Shown piece by piece: positions 28,683 through 38,229 of a stretch of DNA of 64,000 nt. This DNA comes from Mycobacterium sp. Root265 (lineage in GTDB: Bacteria; Actinomycetota; Actinomycetes; Mycobacteriales; Mycobacteriaceae), in contig NZ_LMJA01000028.1 in assembly GCF_001428895.1 (NCBI RefSeq), positions 5,972 to 69,971 on the forward strand. Direction: 5' to 3'. A program made the position numbers and the translations under genes. The notes under the pieces were generated by a model. That model ran no database searches. It had not been told where the DNA came from and was given only the letters and a program-made list of their open reading frames with translations. Numbering within the stretch: the stretch's first letter is position 1; each line of letters begins with the position of its first letter.

Positions 28683-29003
28683 ATGGAGGACGCGTCGGTG
28701 GTGCAGAAGGCGTCATCGGCGCTTGCCGACGTCGACACCTCCGAATGGGCGCGCCGGTTCGACCTGCTCTCGGACCCGCATCGCCTCGAGATCCTGCTCA
28801 GCCTGCACCGGGTTCCGGGCATCTGTGTCAGCGACCTGGCCGCCGCGCTGGGGCGATCCGAAAACGCGGTGTCGCAGGCACTTCGGGTGCTGCGCGGGCA
28901 GGGCTGGGTGACCAGCAGCCGAGCGGGCCGTTCGGTCAGCTACCGGCTCGCCGACGACATCGTGCATGACCTGCTGCATTGGATCGGTGCGGGTCACAAC
29001 TGA
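28683..29003 (+). CDS. ArsR/SmtB-family winged-helix regulator
   Basis: A 106-residue repressor-type protein. The helix-turn-helix is CVSDLAAALGRSENAVSQALRVLRGQGWVTSSRAGRSVSYRL (about 48-89). The arsenic-type ELCVCDL cysteine pair is absent: only Cys48 occurs. The last helix has Asp91/Asp92, His95, His99 and His105, which could form an alpha-5 type Ni/Co/Zn site as in NmtR, KmtR or CzrA. This is speculative because residue spacing differs. No transporter lies beside it. Confidence 0.87.
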   Translation: MEDASVVQKASSALADVDTSEWARRFDLLSDPHRLEILLSLHRVPGICVSDLAAALGRSENAVSQALRVLRGQGWVTSSRAGRSVSYRLADDIVHDLLHWIGAGHN

Positions 29004-29042
29004 TCCGCGATTTCCGGACATTTCCGGCCAGGTTCGGATCAG
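29000..29042. promoter_or_regulatory. Operator-like dyad with phased direct repeats
   Basis: A perfect 8-bp inverted repeat, CTGATCCG (29000-29007) and CGGATCAG (29035-29042), brackets two direct repeats ATTTCCGG (29010-29017 and 29020-29027) spaced exactly 10 bp. It fills the gap between the ArsR-type gene and the methyltransferase, whose ATG is 10 bp beyond. Possibly the regulator's binding site. Confidence 0.45.
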
Positions 29043-29051
29043 CATGGATTG

Positions 29052-29882
29052 ATGAACGCCACCGAGACGGATTCCGCCGACGCCGACCGCGCACTCAAGC
29101 TCAGACACCGCGCCCTGTGGGCCTCCGGCGACTACGTCGCGGTGGCCACCGAACTCATCCCCGAACTCGGCTCCGAACTGGTCGAGGCCTGCCGGGTCGG
29201 CGCCGGTGACCGGGTCCTCGACGTCGCCGCCGGCGCGGGTAATGCCGCCATCCCGGCCGCGTGCGCCGGGGCATCGGTCACGGCCGCCGACCTCACCCCC
29301 GAACTGTTCGCCGCGGGCCGCACCCGCGCCGCGCAACAGGGCGTCGAGCTGGACTGGGTGGAGGCCGACGCGGAGGCGATGCCGTTCGCGGACAACGCCT
29401 TCGACATCGTGATGTCCTGCGTGGGCGTCATGTTCGCGCCCCGGCACCAGGCCAGTGCCGACGAACTCGTGCGGGTATGCCGTCCGGGCGGCACCATCGG
29501 GCTGATCAACTGGACGCCGACGGGTTTCGTCGGGCAGCTGTTCGCCACCATGAAGCCCTTCGCGCCGCCGCCACCTCCCGGTGCGAGTCCGGCACCGTTG
29601 TGGGGGGACGAAACCCACGTGAGCGAATTGTTCGGTGACCGGGTCACCGGCGCCGACATGCAGCGCCGGACGGTGCGCCTCGATCACTGCAGCGAACCGC
29701 TGGAGTTCCGCGAGTACTGGAAGCGCAACTACGGACCCACCATCGCGGTCTACGCAGCCAACGCCGACCGGCCCGACCGGCTTGCCGCGCTGGACGACGC
29801 CTTCCTCGAATTCCTGGCGTCATCCCGGCGGGATGACGGCTGGGAGGCGGAGTACCTGCTGGTGACGGCGACCAGGCGCTGA
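29052..29882 (+). CDS. Class I SAM-dependent methyltransferase
   Basis: A 276-residue methyltransferase from the ATG at 29052. The SAM-binding motif I is VLDVAAGAGNAAIPAA (about 57-72), motif II lies near DWVEADAEAMPFADNAFDIVMS, and a VRVCRPGGTIGLINW strand follows. No membrane segment. Substrate unknown. It may be under the ArsR-type regulator just upstream. Two bases separate its stop from that of the convergent mtr. Confidence 0.9.
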   Translation: MNATETDSADADRALKLRHRALWASGDYVAVATELIPELGSELVEACRVGAGDRVLDVAAGAGNAAIPAACAGASVTAADLTPELFAAGRTRAAQQGVELDWVEADAEAMPFADNAFDIVMSCVGVMFAPRHQASADELVRVCRPGGTIGLINWTPTGFVGQLFATMKPFAPPPPPGASPAPLWGDETHVSELFGDRVTGADMQRRTVRLDHCSEPLEFREYWKRNYGPTIAVYAANADRPDRLAALDDAFLEFLASSRRDDGWEAEYLLVTATRR

Positions 29883-29884
29883 AC

Positions 29885-31279
29885 TCAGTCCAGCAGACCC
29901 AGCAGTGCGTTCTCGATCACCTCGGGCAGCGCGGGGTGGATCCAATACTGGCCGGTGGCAACCTCTTTGGCGGTCTGGCCGAAGCTGATCGCCTGGATCA
30001 GCGGCTGGATGATGGAGGACGCCTGATGGCCCATGATGTGGGCGCCCAGCAGCTTGCCGGTGGCGCGGTCGCCGATGAGTTTCGCGACGCCGGTGTGGTC
30101 CTCCATGGCCCACCCGTAGGCGGTGTCGCTGTAGTCCTGCACCTTGACCACGATGTCGTGGCCGGCCTCGCGGGCCTCGGCCTCGGTCAGCCCGACGGTG
30201 GCCATCTGGGGGTCGGTGAACACCGCCGACGGTACGAAACGGTGATCGCTGGCCACCATGGCCGCGGTGTCGTCCCAGTCGCGCAGCAGGTTGTGCCGGA
30301 CCACCCGCATCTCGTGATTGGCCACATGCTTGAGCTGATACGCCGAGGACACGTCGCCCAGCGCCCACACCCCGCGCGCGGAGGTGCGCTGGTACTCGTC
30401 GACCACGACCATGCTGCCGTCGAGCTGGACCCCGGCCAGATCGGCGTCCAGCTGATCGCCGTTGGGCTTGCGGCCGGTGGCCACCAGCAACATGTCCGCG
30501 ACCAGCTCGGAACCGTCGTCGAGTTCCAATACGACACCGTCACCGCCCTGCGGGCGCGACCCGACCACGTTGGTGTGCGTGCGCAGATCCCACTTGGCCG
30601 CCGCCAGATCGGTGAACCGGTGGCAGACCGTCTCATCGCAGTGGGTCAGCATTCCGGGTCCGCGCACCACGACGGTGATGCGCACTCCGAGCGCGGAGAA
30701 CACGTGCGCGAATTCCGCGGCCACGAAACCGCCGCCGACGATCACCAGGTGCTCGGGCAGCGCCGCGATCCGCATGATGTTGTCGCTGGTGTAGTACTGC
30801 ACACCGCATTCGGTGATGGCCGGCGGCACGACGGCGCGGGCCCCGGCGGCGATCACCACCTGATCCGAGCTGAACTCCGCACCGTCCTCGGCGCGCAGTG
30901 TGTAGCGTCCGTCGGCGGCGCCGGTGAACCGGGTGTGGCTGCCGTACACGTCGATGTTGGTCATGCTGCGCTTGTAGGCTTCGCCGCCGGCCGCGATCGG
31001 GTCGATACGGCCGAAGACCCGCGACACGATGTCGGGCCAGCGCACCTTGTCGATGTGGGAGTCGATGCCGAAGCGGGAACTCTCCCGGATGGTCTGCGCG
31101 ACCTCCGCGGCGTAGACGAACATCTTGGTGGGGATGCAGCCGACGTTCAGGCAGGTGCCGCCGAAGGTGCCCTGTTCGCAGATCGCCACGCGCATATCGC
31201 CGTAGCGGGCGTCGAACTCGGCGTTGGGGATGCTGTTCCCCGAGCCGGTCCCGATGATGGTCAGGTCGTAGTGCTCCAC
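29885..31279 (-). CDS. mtr: Mycothione reductase
   Basis: NADPH- and FAD-dependent enzyme that reduces mycothiol disulfide, 464 residues from the GTG at 31279; a longer frame upstream runs into the next gene. It has the FAD motif IIGTGSGNS, the redox-active CLNVGC disulfide, the NADPH motif IVGGGFVAAEFAHV and the C-terminal HPALPEVIENALLGL with the catalytic His. It closely fits mycobacterial Mtr (Rv2855), which confirms a mycothiol-using organism. Confidence 0.95.
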   Translation of the reverse strand: MEHYDLTIIGTGSGNSIPNAEFDARYGDMRVAICEQGTFGGTCLNVGCIPTKMFVYAAEVAQTIRESSRFGIDSHIDKVRWPDIVSRVFGRIDPIAAGGEAYKRSMTNIDVYGSHTRFTGAADGRYTLRAEDGAEFSSDQVVIAAGARAVVPPAITECGVQYYTSDNIMRIAALPEHLVIVGGGFVAAEFAHVFSALGVRITVVVRGPGMLTHCDETVCHRFTDLAAAKWDLRTHTNVVGSRPQGGDGVVLELDDGSELVADMLLVATGRKPNGDQLDADLAGVQLDGSMVVVDEYQRTSARGVWALGDVSSAYQLKHVANHEMRVVRHNLLRDWDDTAAMVASDHRFVPSAVFTDPQMATVGLTEAEAREAGHDIVVKVQDYSDTAYGWAMEDHTGVAKLIGDRATGKLLGAHIMGHQASSIIQPLIQAISFGQTAKEVATGQYWIHPALPEVIENALLGLLD

Positions 31280-31290
31280 GCGGGCCGTCC

Positions 31291-32334
31291 TTATCCGGAA
31301 TGTGGTGTGGTCGATGGTGCCCCGGTCCTGAGATACCAGTCCAGCCACCTGTCCAGCTCGTAATAGGCGGCCGACCGCGGCTCGGCGAGCGACAGGAAGA
31401 CATCGTGTTTGGCGTCGGTGATCGGTACCACCGTAAGCCGGTTGCCGACACAGCCCGCCCACCGGGCGATCTGGGCGACGTCGAGCACGGCGTCGCCGCG
31501 CTGGATGAGTTCCGGTTCGGGGGATTCGGTGACGCTGTGATCCGAGCGCAGGATCAGGCTGGGCACGCCGACGTCCAGGCCGCGGTGCAGTCGCAACTGG
31601 GCGCGCCGGATCGCGTTGATCCAGCCGAACGTCACCGGGAATCCGCCGACCGGCTTCCACTCCAGGTTGTATTCGAACTCCCCGGAGTAGTCGCGGTGCA
31701 GGCTGGTCCCGTATCCGCCCGCCGTCGGTTTGCGGACCACCTGCATCTTGCGCAGCCGAGCCAGCGCGATCAGCGCGGCCGAGGTCGGCGGGGTACGCAG
31801 GATCGCCGGTCCGTGCAGGTCGAGGAACGGGCTGTTGAGCACCAGCCCGCTGATCGGGGTGCTCACCTGGCGGCTGCGCAGCCGGTCCAGCCACAGCGAC
31901 ACGATCAGCCCGCCCGCCGAATGCCCGTACATCAGCACGTCGGCGGCGCCGATGGCGTCCAGCGCGGCTTCCAGCGCGCCGTCATAGTGCGCCAGATTGG
32001 AGGTGAAGTGCGGGGTCTGGCCGTCCCGGCGGGACCGGCCGCACTTGGGCAGATCGAGGGCATAGAAGGCGAATCCCCGGCCGGCGAAGTGATCGGCCAG
32101 CTCGGTGTGGAAGAAATAGTCGGTGTAGCCGTGCACCGCCAGCACGGCGCGCTCCCGGTGATTCTCCCCGTCGCTTCGCTCGCCCCGACCCGGCGGTTCA
32201 CCACGACGGATGAGGGTGGCCACGAGGTCGCCCTCCCCATCGGGATCGGCGCCCAGGGCCAGCGGCCGCTGCCAATAGCCAGGTAATACGTCAGGCTCCC
32301 AGCCGGTCACCTCAGCCACTCTAGTGACCTGCAC
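31291..32334 (-). CDS. Alpha/beta hydrolase (Rv2854-like, serine aminopeptidase type)
   Basis: A 347-residue hydrolase of the monoacylglycerol-lipase/S33 type. AVHGYTDYFFH forms the oxyanion region, GHSAGG is the nucleophile elbow (about 137-142), and TDAKHDVFLS near the C-terminus carries the His. GTG start at 32334; other in-frame GTGs nearby make the exact start uncertain. A 31-bp repeated sequence lies in frame at 32157-32187 and gives an Arg/Gly-rich insertion between strands. Upstream of mtr by 11 bp on the same strand, as in M. tuberculosis. Confidence 0.86.
   Translation of the reverse strand: MQVTRVAEVTGWEPDVLPGYWQRPLALGADPDGEGDLVATLIRRGEPPGRGERSDGENHRERAVLAVHGYTDYFFHTELADHFAGRGFAFYALDLPKCGRSRRDGQTPHFTSNLAHYDGALEAALDAIGAADVLMYGHSAGGLIVSLWLDRLRSRQVSTPISGLVLNSPFLDLHGPAILRTPPTSAALIALARLRKMQVVRKPTAGGYGTSLHRDYSGEFEYNLEWKPVGGFPVTFGWINAIRRAQLRLHRGLDVGVPSLILRSDHSVTESPEPELIQRGDAVLDVAQIARWAGCVGNRLTVVPITDAKHDVFLSLAEPRSAAYYELDRWLDWYLRTGAPSTTPHSG
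32157..32187 (-). repeat. 31-bp dispersed repeat, copy 1
   Basis: Read on the minus (gene sense) strand this matches 35135-35165 with 2 mismatches in 31 bases. Its core contains the partly palindromic CGAGCGAAGCG. It is in frame within the hydrolase gene and contributes the residues around GRGERSDGE. Confidence 0.8.
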
Positions 32335-32377
32335 GGCCCGACCGCTTCTCTTGTCACCGGCGGGATAACCTTATTGC

Positions 32378-33871
32378 GTGTCTGACCCGAAAGTAGCCAA
32401 GACAGACGTCGTGCTCGTCGGCGCTGGAATCATGAGCGCCACGCTCGGTGCGCTGCTGCGCCTCCTGGAACCCGACTGGTCGATCACCATGATCGAACGC
32501 CTCGACGGTGCCGCCGCCGAGAGCAGCGATCCGTGGAACAACGCCGGTACCGGTCACTCCGCGCTCTGTGAGCTGAACTACACGCCGCAGAAGTCCGACG
32601 GCTCCATCGACACCGCCAAGGCCATCACGGTCAACGAGCAGTTCCAGGTGTCGCGCCAGTTCTGGGCCTACGCGGTGGAGAACGGTGTGCTGCCCGATGT
32701 GCGCAGCTTCCTCAACCCGATCCCGCACGTGAGCTTCGTGCACGGTGCGGCGAACGCGCAGTACCTGAAGGCCCGGCACGCGGCGCTGGTGACCAACCCG
32801 CTCTTCGCCTCGATGGAGTACATCGACGACAAGGACGAGTTCGCCCGCCGGCTTCCGTTGATGGCGGCCAAACGCGACTACACCGATCCCGTCGCGCTGA
32901 ACTGGACACAGGCCGGCACCGATGTGGACTTCGGCTCGTTGTCGCGTCAGCTGATCGGCTACACCGCCAACAACGGCATGACCACCCTGTTCGGCCACGA
33001 CGTGCGCGATCTGCACAAGGAATCCGACGGCAGCTGGACGGTGAAGGTCGTCAACCGGCGCACCGGCGCCAAGAGCAAGATCAACGCCAAGTTCGTGTTC
33101 GTGGGCGCCGGTGGCGGCGCGCTGCCGTTGCTGCAGAAGGCCGGTATCCCGGAGGCCAAGGGCTTCGGTGGTTTCCCGGTCGGCGGGCAGTGGTTGCGTA
33201 CCGACAATCCCGAGCTCGCGGCAGCCCACCAGGCGAAGGTGTACGGCGCACCGCCGCTGGGTGCTCCGCCGATGTCGGTGCCGCACTTGGACACCCGCGT
33301 CATCAACGGCCGGTCCTACCTGCTGTTCGGTCCTTTCGCGGGCTGGACGCCGAAGTTCCTCAAGCAGGGAAAGTTCACCGACCTGCCGCTCTCGGTCAAG
33401 CCGAACAACATCGGTTCCATGCTCGGCGTCGGGCTCACCGAGATGAGCCTGGTGAAGTATCTGCTCGGCCAGCTTGCCCTCAGTGAGGCCGACCGTGTGA
33501 ACGATCTGCGGGTATTCGCGCCCAGCGCACAGGATTCCGACTGGGACCTCGCCATCGCCGGTCAGCGGGTCCAGGTGATCCGCCGCAAGGGTGCCGGTGG
33601 TGTTCTCGAGTTCGGCACCACCGTGCTCACCGCCGGTGACGGCAGCATCGCCGGTCTGCTGGGCGCCTCCCCGGGCGCCTCGACGGCCGTGCCCGCCATG
33701 CTGGAGGTGATGGAACGTTGCTTCGCCGATCAGTACAAGGGCTGGCTGCCCAAGCTCAAGGAGATGGTCCCCTCGCTCGGCATCAAGCTGTCGGGGGAGC
33801 CCGCGCTGTTCCAAGAGGTGTGGGATTACGGCACCAAGGTCCTCAAGCTGGATGCGCCCGCGCCCGTATGA
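32378..33871 (+). CDS. mqo: Malate:quinone oxidoreductase
   Basis: FAD-dependent peripheral membrane enzyme oxidising malate to oxaloacetate and passing electrons to quinone. 497 residues, GTG start. The FAD-binding [16 protein letters not shown] is at the N-terminus, and [20 protein letters not shown] is the family signature. The C-terminal half has [21 protein letters not shown]. It overlaps the GNAT gene by 4 bases. Confidence 0.96.
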   Translation: MSDPKVAKTDVVLVGAGIMSATLGALLRLLEPDWSITMIERLDGAAAESSDPWNNAGTGHSALCELNYTPQKSDGSIDTAKAITVNEQFQVSRQFWAYAVENGVLPDVRSFLNPIPHVSFVHGAANAQYLKARHAALVTNPLFASMEYIDDKDEFARRLPLMAAKRDYTDPVALNWTQAGTDVDFGSLSRQLIGYTANNGMTTLFGHDVRDLHKESDGSWTVKVVNRRTGAKSKINAKFVFVGAGGGALPLLQKAGIPEAKGFGGFPVGGQWLRTDNPELAAAHQAKVYGAPPLGAPPMSVPHLDTRVINGRSYLLFGPFAGWTPKFLKQGKFTDLPLSVKPNNIGSMLGVGLTEMSLVKYLLGQLALSEADRVNDLRVFAPSAQDSDWDLAIAGQRVQVIRRKGAGGVLEFGTTVLTAGDGSIAGLLGASPGASTAVPAMLEVMERCFADQYKGWLPKLKEMVPSLGIKLSGEPALFQEVWDYGTKVLKLDAPAPV

Positions 33872-34329
33872 CGGTCGCGCTGCGCCGAAGCTGGGCCAAG
33901 GATCTGGATGCGGCGACGCTCTATGAGCTGCTGAAGCTGCGCGTCGAGGTCTTCGTCGTCGAGCAGGCCTGTCCGTACCCGGAACTCGACGGCCGCGATC
34001 TGCTCGCCGAGACGCGCCATTTCTGGCTGGAAGGCGTTGACGGTCAGGTGATCTCGACGCTGCGCCTGATGGAGGAACATCCCGGCGGGGAGAAGGTGTT
34101 CCGGATCGGCCGGGTGTGCACCAAACGCGCCGACCGCGGGCACGGGCACACCTCACGGCTGATGCAGGCCGCCATCGCCGAGGTGGGCAACTATCCGTGC
34201 CGCATCGATGCCCAGGCCTATCTGCAGGACATGTACAGCGCGCACGGGTTCGTGCGCGACGGCGACGAATATGTGGAAGACGGTATCCCGCACGTGCCGA
34301 TGATCCGGCCGGGAGCAGTGGCGCTGTGA
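33868..34329 (+). CDS. GNAT-family acetyltransferase (ElaA-like)
   Basis: A 153-residue single GNAT domain from the ATG at 33868. ElaA-type features are [21 protein letters not shown] near the N-terminus, [21 protein letters not shown] as the acetyl-CoA site, and [14 protein letters not shown] at the end. It overlaps mqo and the chelatase-like gene by 4 bases each, so all three are coupled. Substrate unknown. Confidence 0.9.
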   Translation: MTVALRRSWAKDLDAATLYELLKLRVEVFVVEQACPYPELDGRDLLAETRHFWLEGVDGQVISTLRLMEEHPGGEKVFRIGRVCTKRADRGHGHTSRLMQAAIAEVGNYPCRIDAQAYLQDMYSAHGFVRDGDEYVEDGIPHVPMIRPGAVAL

Positions 34330-36245
34330 CGCGATCTGTTGCCCCCGTGCACTATCCCTTCAGCGCGCTGGTGGGCCACGACCGGCTGCGCCTGGCATTG
34401 GTGCTCTGTGCGGTGCGCCCCGATATCGGCGGTGTGCTGATCCGCGGCGAGAAGGGCACCGCGAAATCGACTGCGGTGCGCGCGCTCGCGGCGGTCTTGT
34501 CCCAGGTCGACGACGATGCGCGACTGGTCGAGTTGCCGATCGGCGCGACCGAGGACCGGGTGGTCGGTTCACTGGACCTGCAGAAGGTGCTGCGCGACGG
34601 CGAGCACGCCTTCTCACCGGGCCTGCTTGCCCGTGCCCACGGTGGCGTGTTGTACGTCGACGAGGTCAACCTGCTGCACGACCATCTGGTCGATGTGTTG
34701 CTCGACGCGGCCGCGATGGGCCGGGTGCACATCGAACGCGACGGCGTATCGCATTCCCACGACGCGCGTTTCGTGCTGATCGGCACGATGAATCCCGAAG
34801 AGGGTGAACTGCGCCCACAGCTGCTCGACCGTTTCGGGTTGACCGTCGACGTGGCCGCCTCGCGTGATGTCGATGTCCGGGTGCAGGTGATCCGCTCCCG
34901 GCTGGCCTTCGAGGCCGACCCGCCGGGATTCGCCGCCCGCTACGCCGGGGCCGATGCCGAGCTGGCTCGGCAGATCGCTGCAGCGAGGCTGGCATTGGCC
35001 GATGTGGTGCTGCCGGACAACGAGTTACGGCGCATAGCGGCCCTGTGCGCCGCCTTCGACGTGGACGGTATGCGCGCCGATCTGGTGCTCGCGCGCACCG
35101 CGGTGGCGCACGCGGCCTGGCGGAGGAGTCAGGACGGGGCGAGCGAAGCGACGGGGAAGATCACCGTCGAAGAGGAAGACATCCGGGTGGCTGCCGAGCT
35201 GGCGCTGCCGCACCGCCGCCGGCGCGACCCCTTCGATGACCCGGGCCTGGACCCGGATCGTCTCGACGAGGCGCTCTCGCAGACCGAAGAGGCCCCCGAG
35301 GACCCCGAACCCGACCCGGAGCCGCCCGGTGGCGGCGGCGTGGATGATCCGGCGGAAAGCTCAGCGCCACAGACCGATTCGTCGGGCAACGGCCAGCAGA
35401 AGGACGGCGGGCAGCCGTCGGGTAACGGTGCCCCGCCCACCCGGTCCAGCGCACCGCCGTCGGCCACCTTCCGCACCAAGGCGCTGGTGGTCCCCGGTGT
35501 CGGCGAGGGCGCCCCGGGCCGGCGTTCGCGGGCCCGCAACCGCACCGGCAGTACCGTGGGCTCCACCGAGGTGCCCGGCGAGGGGCACGGCACCCACGTG
35601 TTCGCGACGCTGTTGGCCGCGGTCAACAACCAGCGCCGGCCGGGCCGGCCCCGGGTGCAACCCGATGACGTCCGCCGCGCCGTGCGGGAGGGCCGGGAAG
35701 GCAACCTGGTGATCTTCGTGGTCGACGCCTCCGGGTCGATGGCGGCGCGGGACCGGATGTCCGCGGTCGGCGGCGCCACGCTGTCGTTGCTGCGCGATGC
35801 CTACCAACGCCGCGACAAGGTCGCCGTCATCACCTTCCGCGGTCAGCGCGCCGATGTGCTGCTGCCGCCCACCTCCTCGGTGTACATCGCCGGACGGCGG
35901 CTGGCCCGCTTCGACACCGGCGGCAAGACGCCACTGGCACAAGGGCTGCTGGCCGCCCGCGATGTGGTGCTGCGAGAGAAGGCTCGCGATCGGGCCCGTC
36001 GCCCGCTGGTCGTGGTGCTCACCGATGGGCGGGCCACCGGTGGCCCGGACCCGCTGGGCCGGACCCGGACGGCCGCCCGCCTGCTTGTCGCCGAGGGCGC
36101 CGCTGCCGTCGTGGTGGACTGCGAGACGTCCTTCGTGCGTCTGGGTTTGGCCGAGCAGTTGGCCCAGCAGCTGGAAGCGCCCGTGGTCCGCCTGGCCCAG
36201 CTGCAGGCCGGCGAGCTGACATCGCTGGTCAAGACCGCCGCGTAG
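34326..36245 (+). CDS. Mg/Co-chelatase-like AAA+ and VWA fusion (Rv2850c-like)
   Basis: A 639-residue fusion of a ChlI/BchI-type AAA+ ATPase and a ChlD/BchD-type von Willebrand A domain. The Walker A motif is GEKGTAKST (about 38-46), and ATPase motifs YVDEVNLL and [15 protein letters not shown] follow. A Pro/Asp/Gly-rich linker spans about 310-430. The MIDAS motif is VVDASGSMA (about 467-475). Beside cobO and cobB it may help insert cobalt, but no large catalytic CobN subunit is in the window. A 31-bp repeat adds residues near 270. Confidence 0.9.
   Translation: MTRSVAPVHYPFSALVGHDRLRLALVLCAVRPDIGGVLIRGEKGTAKSTAVRALAAVLSQVDDDARLVELPIGATEDRVVGSLDLQKVLRDGEHAFSPGLLARAHGGVLYVDEVNLLHDHLVDVLLDAAAMGRVHIERDGVSHSHDARFVLIGTMNPEEGELRPQLLDRFGLTVDVAASRDVDVRVQVIRSRLAFEADPPGFAARYAGADAELARQIAAARLALADVVLPDNELRRIAALCAAFDVDGMRADLVLARTAVAHAAWRRSQDGASEATGKITVEEEDIRVAAELALPHRRRRDPFDDPGLDPDRLDEALSQTEEAPEDPEPDPEPPGGGGVDDPAESSAPQTDSSGNGQQKDGGQPSGNGAPPTRSSAPPSATFRTKALVVPGVGEGAPGRRSRARNRTGSTVGSTEVPGEGHGTHVFATLLAAVNNQRRPGRPRVQPDDVRRAVREGREGNLVIFVVDASGSMAARDRMSAVGGATLSLLRDAYQRRDKVAVITFRGQRADVLLPPTSSVYIAGRRLARFDTGGKTPLAQGLLAARDVVLREKARDRARRPLVVVLTDGRATGGPDPLGRTRTAARLLVAEGAAAVVVDCETSFVRLGLAEQLAQQLEAPVVRLAQLQAGELTSLVKTAA
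35135..35165 (+). repeat. 31-bp dispersed repeat, copy 2
   Basis: Matches the minus strand of 32157-32187 with 2 mismatches. It is in frame inside the chelatase-like gene, encoding the GASEATGK region in a different reading frame from copy 1. I recall that M. tuberculosis Rv2850c lacks about ten residues at this point, which suggests an insertion. Confidence 0.8.
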
Positions 36246-36253
36246 GAGGCACC

Positions 36254-36868
36254 GTGCCACAGGGACAACCGCTGACCGTGCCCGATGACGGGCTGACCAC
36301 CAGGGCGCGCCGCAACGCCCCGCTGCTGGCGGTGCACACCGGTCCCGGTAAGGGGAAGTCGACGGCGGCGTTCGGGATGGCGTTGCGCGCCTGGAACCAG
36401 GGTTTCGATATCGCGGTGTTCCAGTTCGTGAAGAGTGCGAAATGGAAAGTGGGCGAGGAGAGCGCCTTTCGGGAGCTCGGCAAGCTGCACGAGGAGCACG
36501 GCACCGGCGGGCCCGTGCAGTGGCACAAGATGGGGTCGGGCTGGTCCTGGACCCGTAAGCAGGGCAGCGATGTCGACCACGCCGAGACCGCGCGCGACGG
36601 GTGGGCCGAGATCAGCCGCCGGATCGCCGAGCAGCGCCACGACTTCTATGTGCTCGACGAGTTCACCTACCCGCTCAAGTGGGGCTGGATCTCCACCGAC
36701 GAGGTGATCGCGACCCTGGCCGACCGCCCGGGTAACCAGCATGTGGTGATCACCGGCCGGGACGCCCCGCAGGCGCTGATCGAGGCCGCCGACCTGGTGA
36801 CCGAGATGACCAAGGTCAAGCACCCGATGGACGCCGGCCGCAAGGGGCAGCGCGGTATCGAATGGTGA
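36254..36868 (+). CDS. cobO: Cob(I)yrinic acid a,c-diamide adenosyltransferase
   Basis: ATP:corrinoid adenosyltransferase of 204 residues, GTG start. The N-terminal P-loop is GPGKGKSTAAFG (about 33-44), VFQFVKSAKWKVGEE is a family landmark, and VLDEFTYPLKWGW is Walker B-like. ITGRDAPQALIEAADLVTEM is the CobO/BtuR end segment. It overlaps cobB by 7 bases. Confidence 0.95.
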   Translation: MPQGQPLTVPDDGLTTRARRNAPLLAVHTGPGKGKSTAAFGMALRAWNQGFDIAVFQFVKSAKWKVGEESAFRELGKLHEEHGTGGPVQWHKMGSGWSWTRKQGSDVDHAETARDGWAEISRRIAEQRHDFYVLDEFTYPLKWGWISTDEVIATLADRPGNQHVVITGRDAPQALIEAADLVTEMTKVKHPMDAGRKGQRGIEW

Positions 36869-38229
36869 GCACCCCCGCCGTCATCATCGCCGCGCCCGCT
36901 TCCGGTAGCGGAAAGACCACCGTGGCAACGGGTTTGATGGGCGCGCTGCGCCGCGTCGGGCACCGGGTGGCACCGTTCAAGGTCGGTCCCGACTTCATCG
37001 ATCCCGGCTACCACGCGCTGGCCACCGGTCTGCCCGGCCGCAACCTGGACCCGGTGATGCTGGGGGAGTCGTTGATCGGCCCGCTCTACCGGCACGGCAC
37101 CGCGGGTGCGGACATCGCCGTCGTCGAAGGGGTGATGGGGTTGTTCGACGGCCGCATCTCCGAGGACGGGGTGGGCCCGGCCCGCGGATCCACCGCACAC
37201 GTCGCCGGCCTGCTCGGCGCCCCGGTGGTGCTGGTGGTCGACGCGCGCGGCCAGAGCCACAGCATTGCCGCGCTGCTGCACGGCTTTTCGACCTACGACA
37301 CCTCGATCCGGCTGGCCGGGGTGATCCTGAACCGGGTCGGGACCCCGCGCCACGAGCAGGTGCTGCGCCAGGCGTGCGAACACGCCGGTGTGCCGGTGCT
37401 CGGGGCGATTCCGCGCACCGCCGAACTCGAGGTGCCCTCACGCCACCTCGGACTGGTGACCGCCGTCGAATACGGTGCGCTGGCCGAACGTGCCGTGGGC
37501 GCCATGACCGATCTGGTGGCCCACCATGTCGATATCGCGGCCCTGGTCGCCGCCGCTGCCAGCGGGGTGAGCGCCGATCCGTGGTCGCCGGCGGCCGTCG
37601 AGCCGAGCAGCAGGGTGACGGTCGCGCTGGCCGCGGGGCGGGCGTTCAGCTTCGGCTATGCCGAACACCGGGAGCTGCTGACCGCCGCAGGCGCCGACGT
37701 CGTCGACTTCGATCCGCTGGTCGACGGGCTGCCCGAAGACACCGCCGCCCTGGTCATCCCGGGTGGCTTCCCCGAGCAGTTCACCGCCGAACTGTCGGCC
37801 AACGAGACCGTGCGTGCCCAGATCCGGTCGCTGGCCGGCGCCGGTGCCCCGGTGCACGCCGAATGCGCCGGCCTCACCTATCTGGTCGATGATCTCGACG
37901 GAGTGCCGATGTGCGGGGTGCTCGCCGGTTCGGCCCGGTTCACCGAGCGGCTCACCCTGGGGTACCGGGATGCCGTGGCGGTCACGGATTCGCCGCTGCA
38001 CACCGTCGGCGAGCGCGTCAGCGGCCATGAATTCCACCGCACCGCAGTGACTTTCGGCCAGGATTATCCCAGTGCCTGGGGTTTCAGCTCGGCAGCCGGC
38101 GCGCGGGTGGCCGACGGCGCGGTGCTCGGCGGTGTGCATGCCGGTTACCTGCATACACACCCGGCGGCGCACCCCCATGCCAGCTCCCGCTTCGTCGCGG
38201 CGGCCGCAACCTTTAAGCTCGGCGGGTGA
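36862..38229 (+). CDS. cobB: Cobyrinic acid a,c-diamide synthase
   Basis: Glutamine-dependent synthase amidating the a and c side chains of the corrin ring. 455 residues from the ATG at 36862; GTG at 36865 is equally possible. The N-terminal P-loop is APASGSGKTTVATG and VGPDFIDPGYH follows. The C-terminal glutaminase domain has its Cys in VHAECAGLTYLV (about 336) and a His-rich end (GYLHTHPAAHPHA). Overlaps cysG by 4 bases. Confidence 0.95.
   Translation: MVSTPAVIIAAPASGSGKTTVATGLMGALRRVGHRVAPFKVGPDFIDPGYHALATGLPGRNLDPVMLGESLIGPLYRHGTAGADIAVVEGVMGLFDGRISEDGVGPARGSTAHVAGLLGAPVVLVVDARGQSHSIAALLHGFSTYDTSIRLAGVILNRVGTPRHEQVLRQACEHAGVPVLGAIPRTAELEVPSRHLGLVTAVEYGALAERAVGAMTDLVAHHVDIAALVAAAASGVSADPWSPAAVEPSSRVTVALAAGRAFSFGYAEHRELLTAAGADVVDFDPLVDGLPEDTAALVIPGGFPEQFTAELSANETVRAQIRSLAGAGAPVHAECAGLTYLVDDLDGVPMCGVLAGSARFTERLTLGYRDAVAVTDSPLHTVGERVSGHEFHRTAVTFGQDYPSAWGFSSAAGARVADGAVLGGVHAGYLHTHPAAHPHASSRFVAAAATFKLGG

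Noticed and set aside
31280-31894. N-terminal extension of mycothione reductase to 669 residues
   Set aside because: The extension lies within the hydrolase gene in another frame; GTG at 31279 gives the normal family length.
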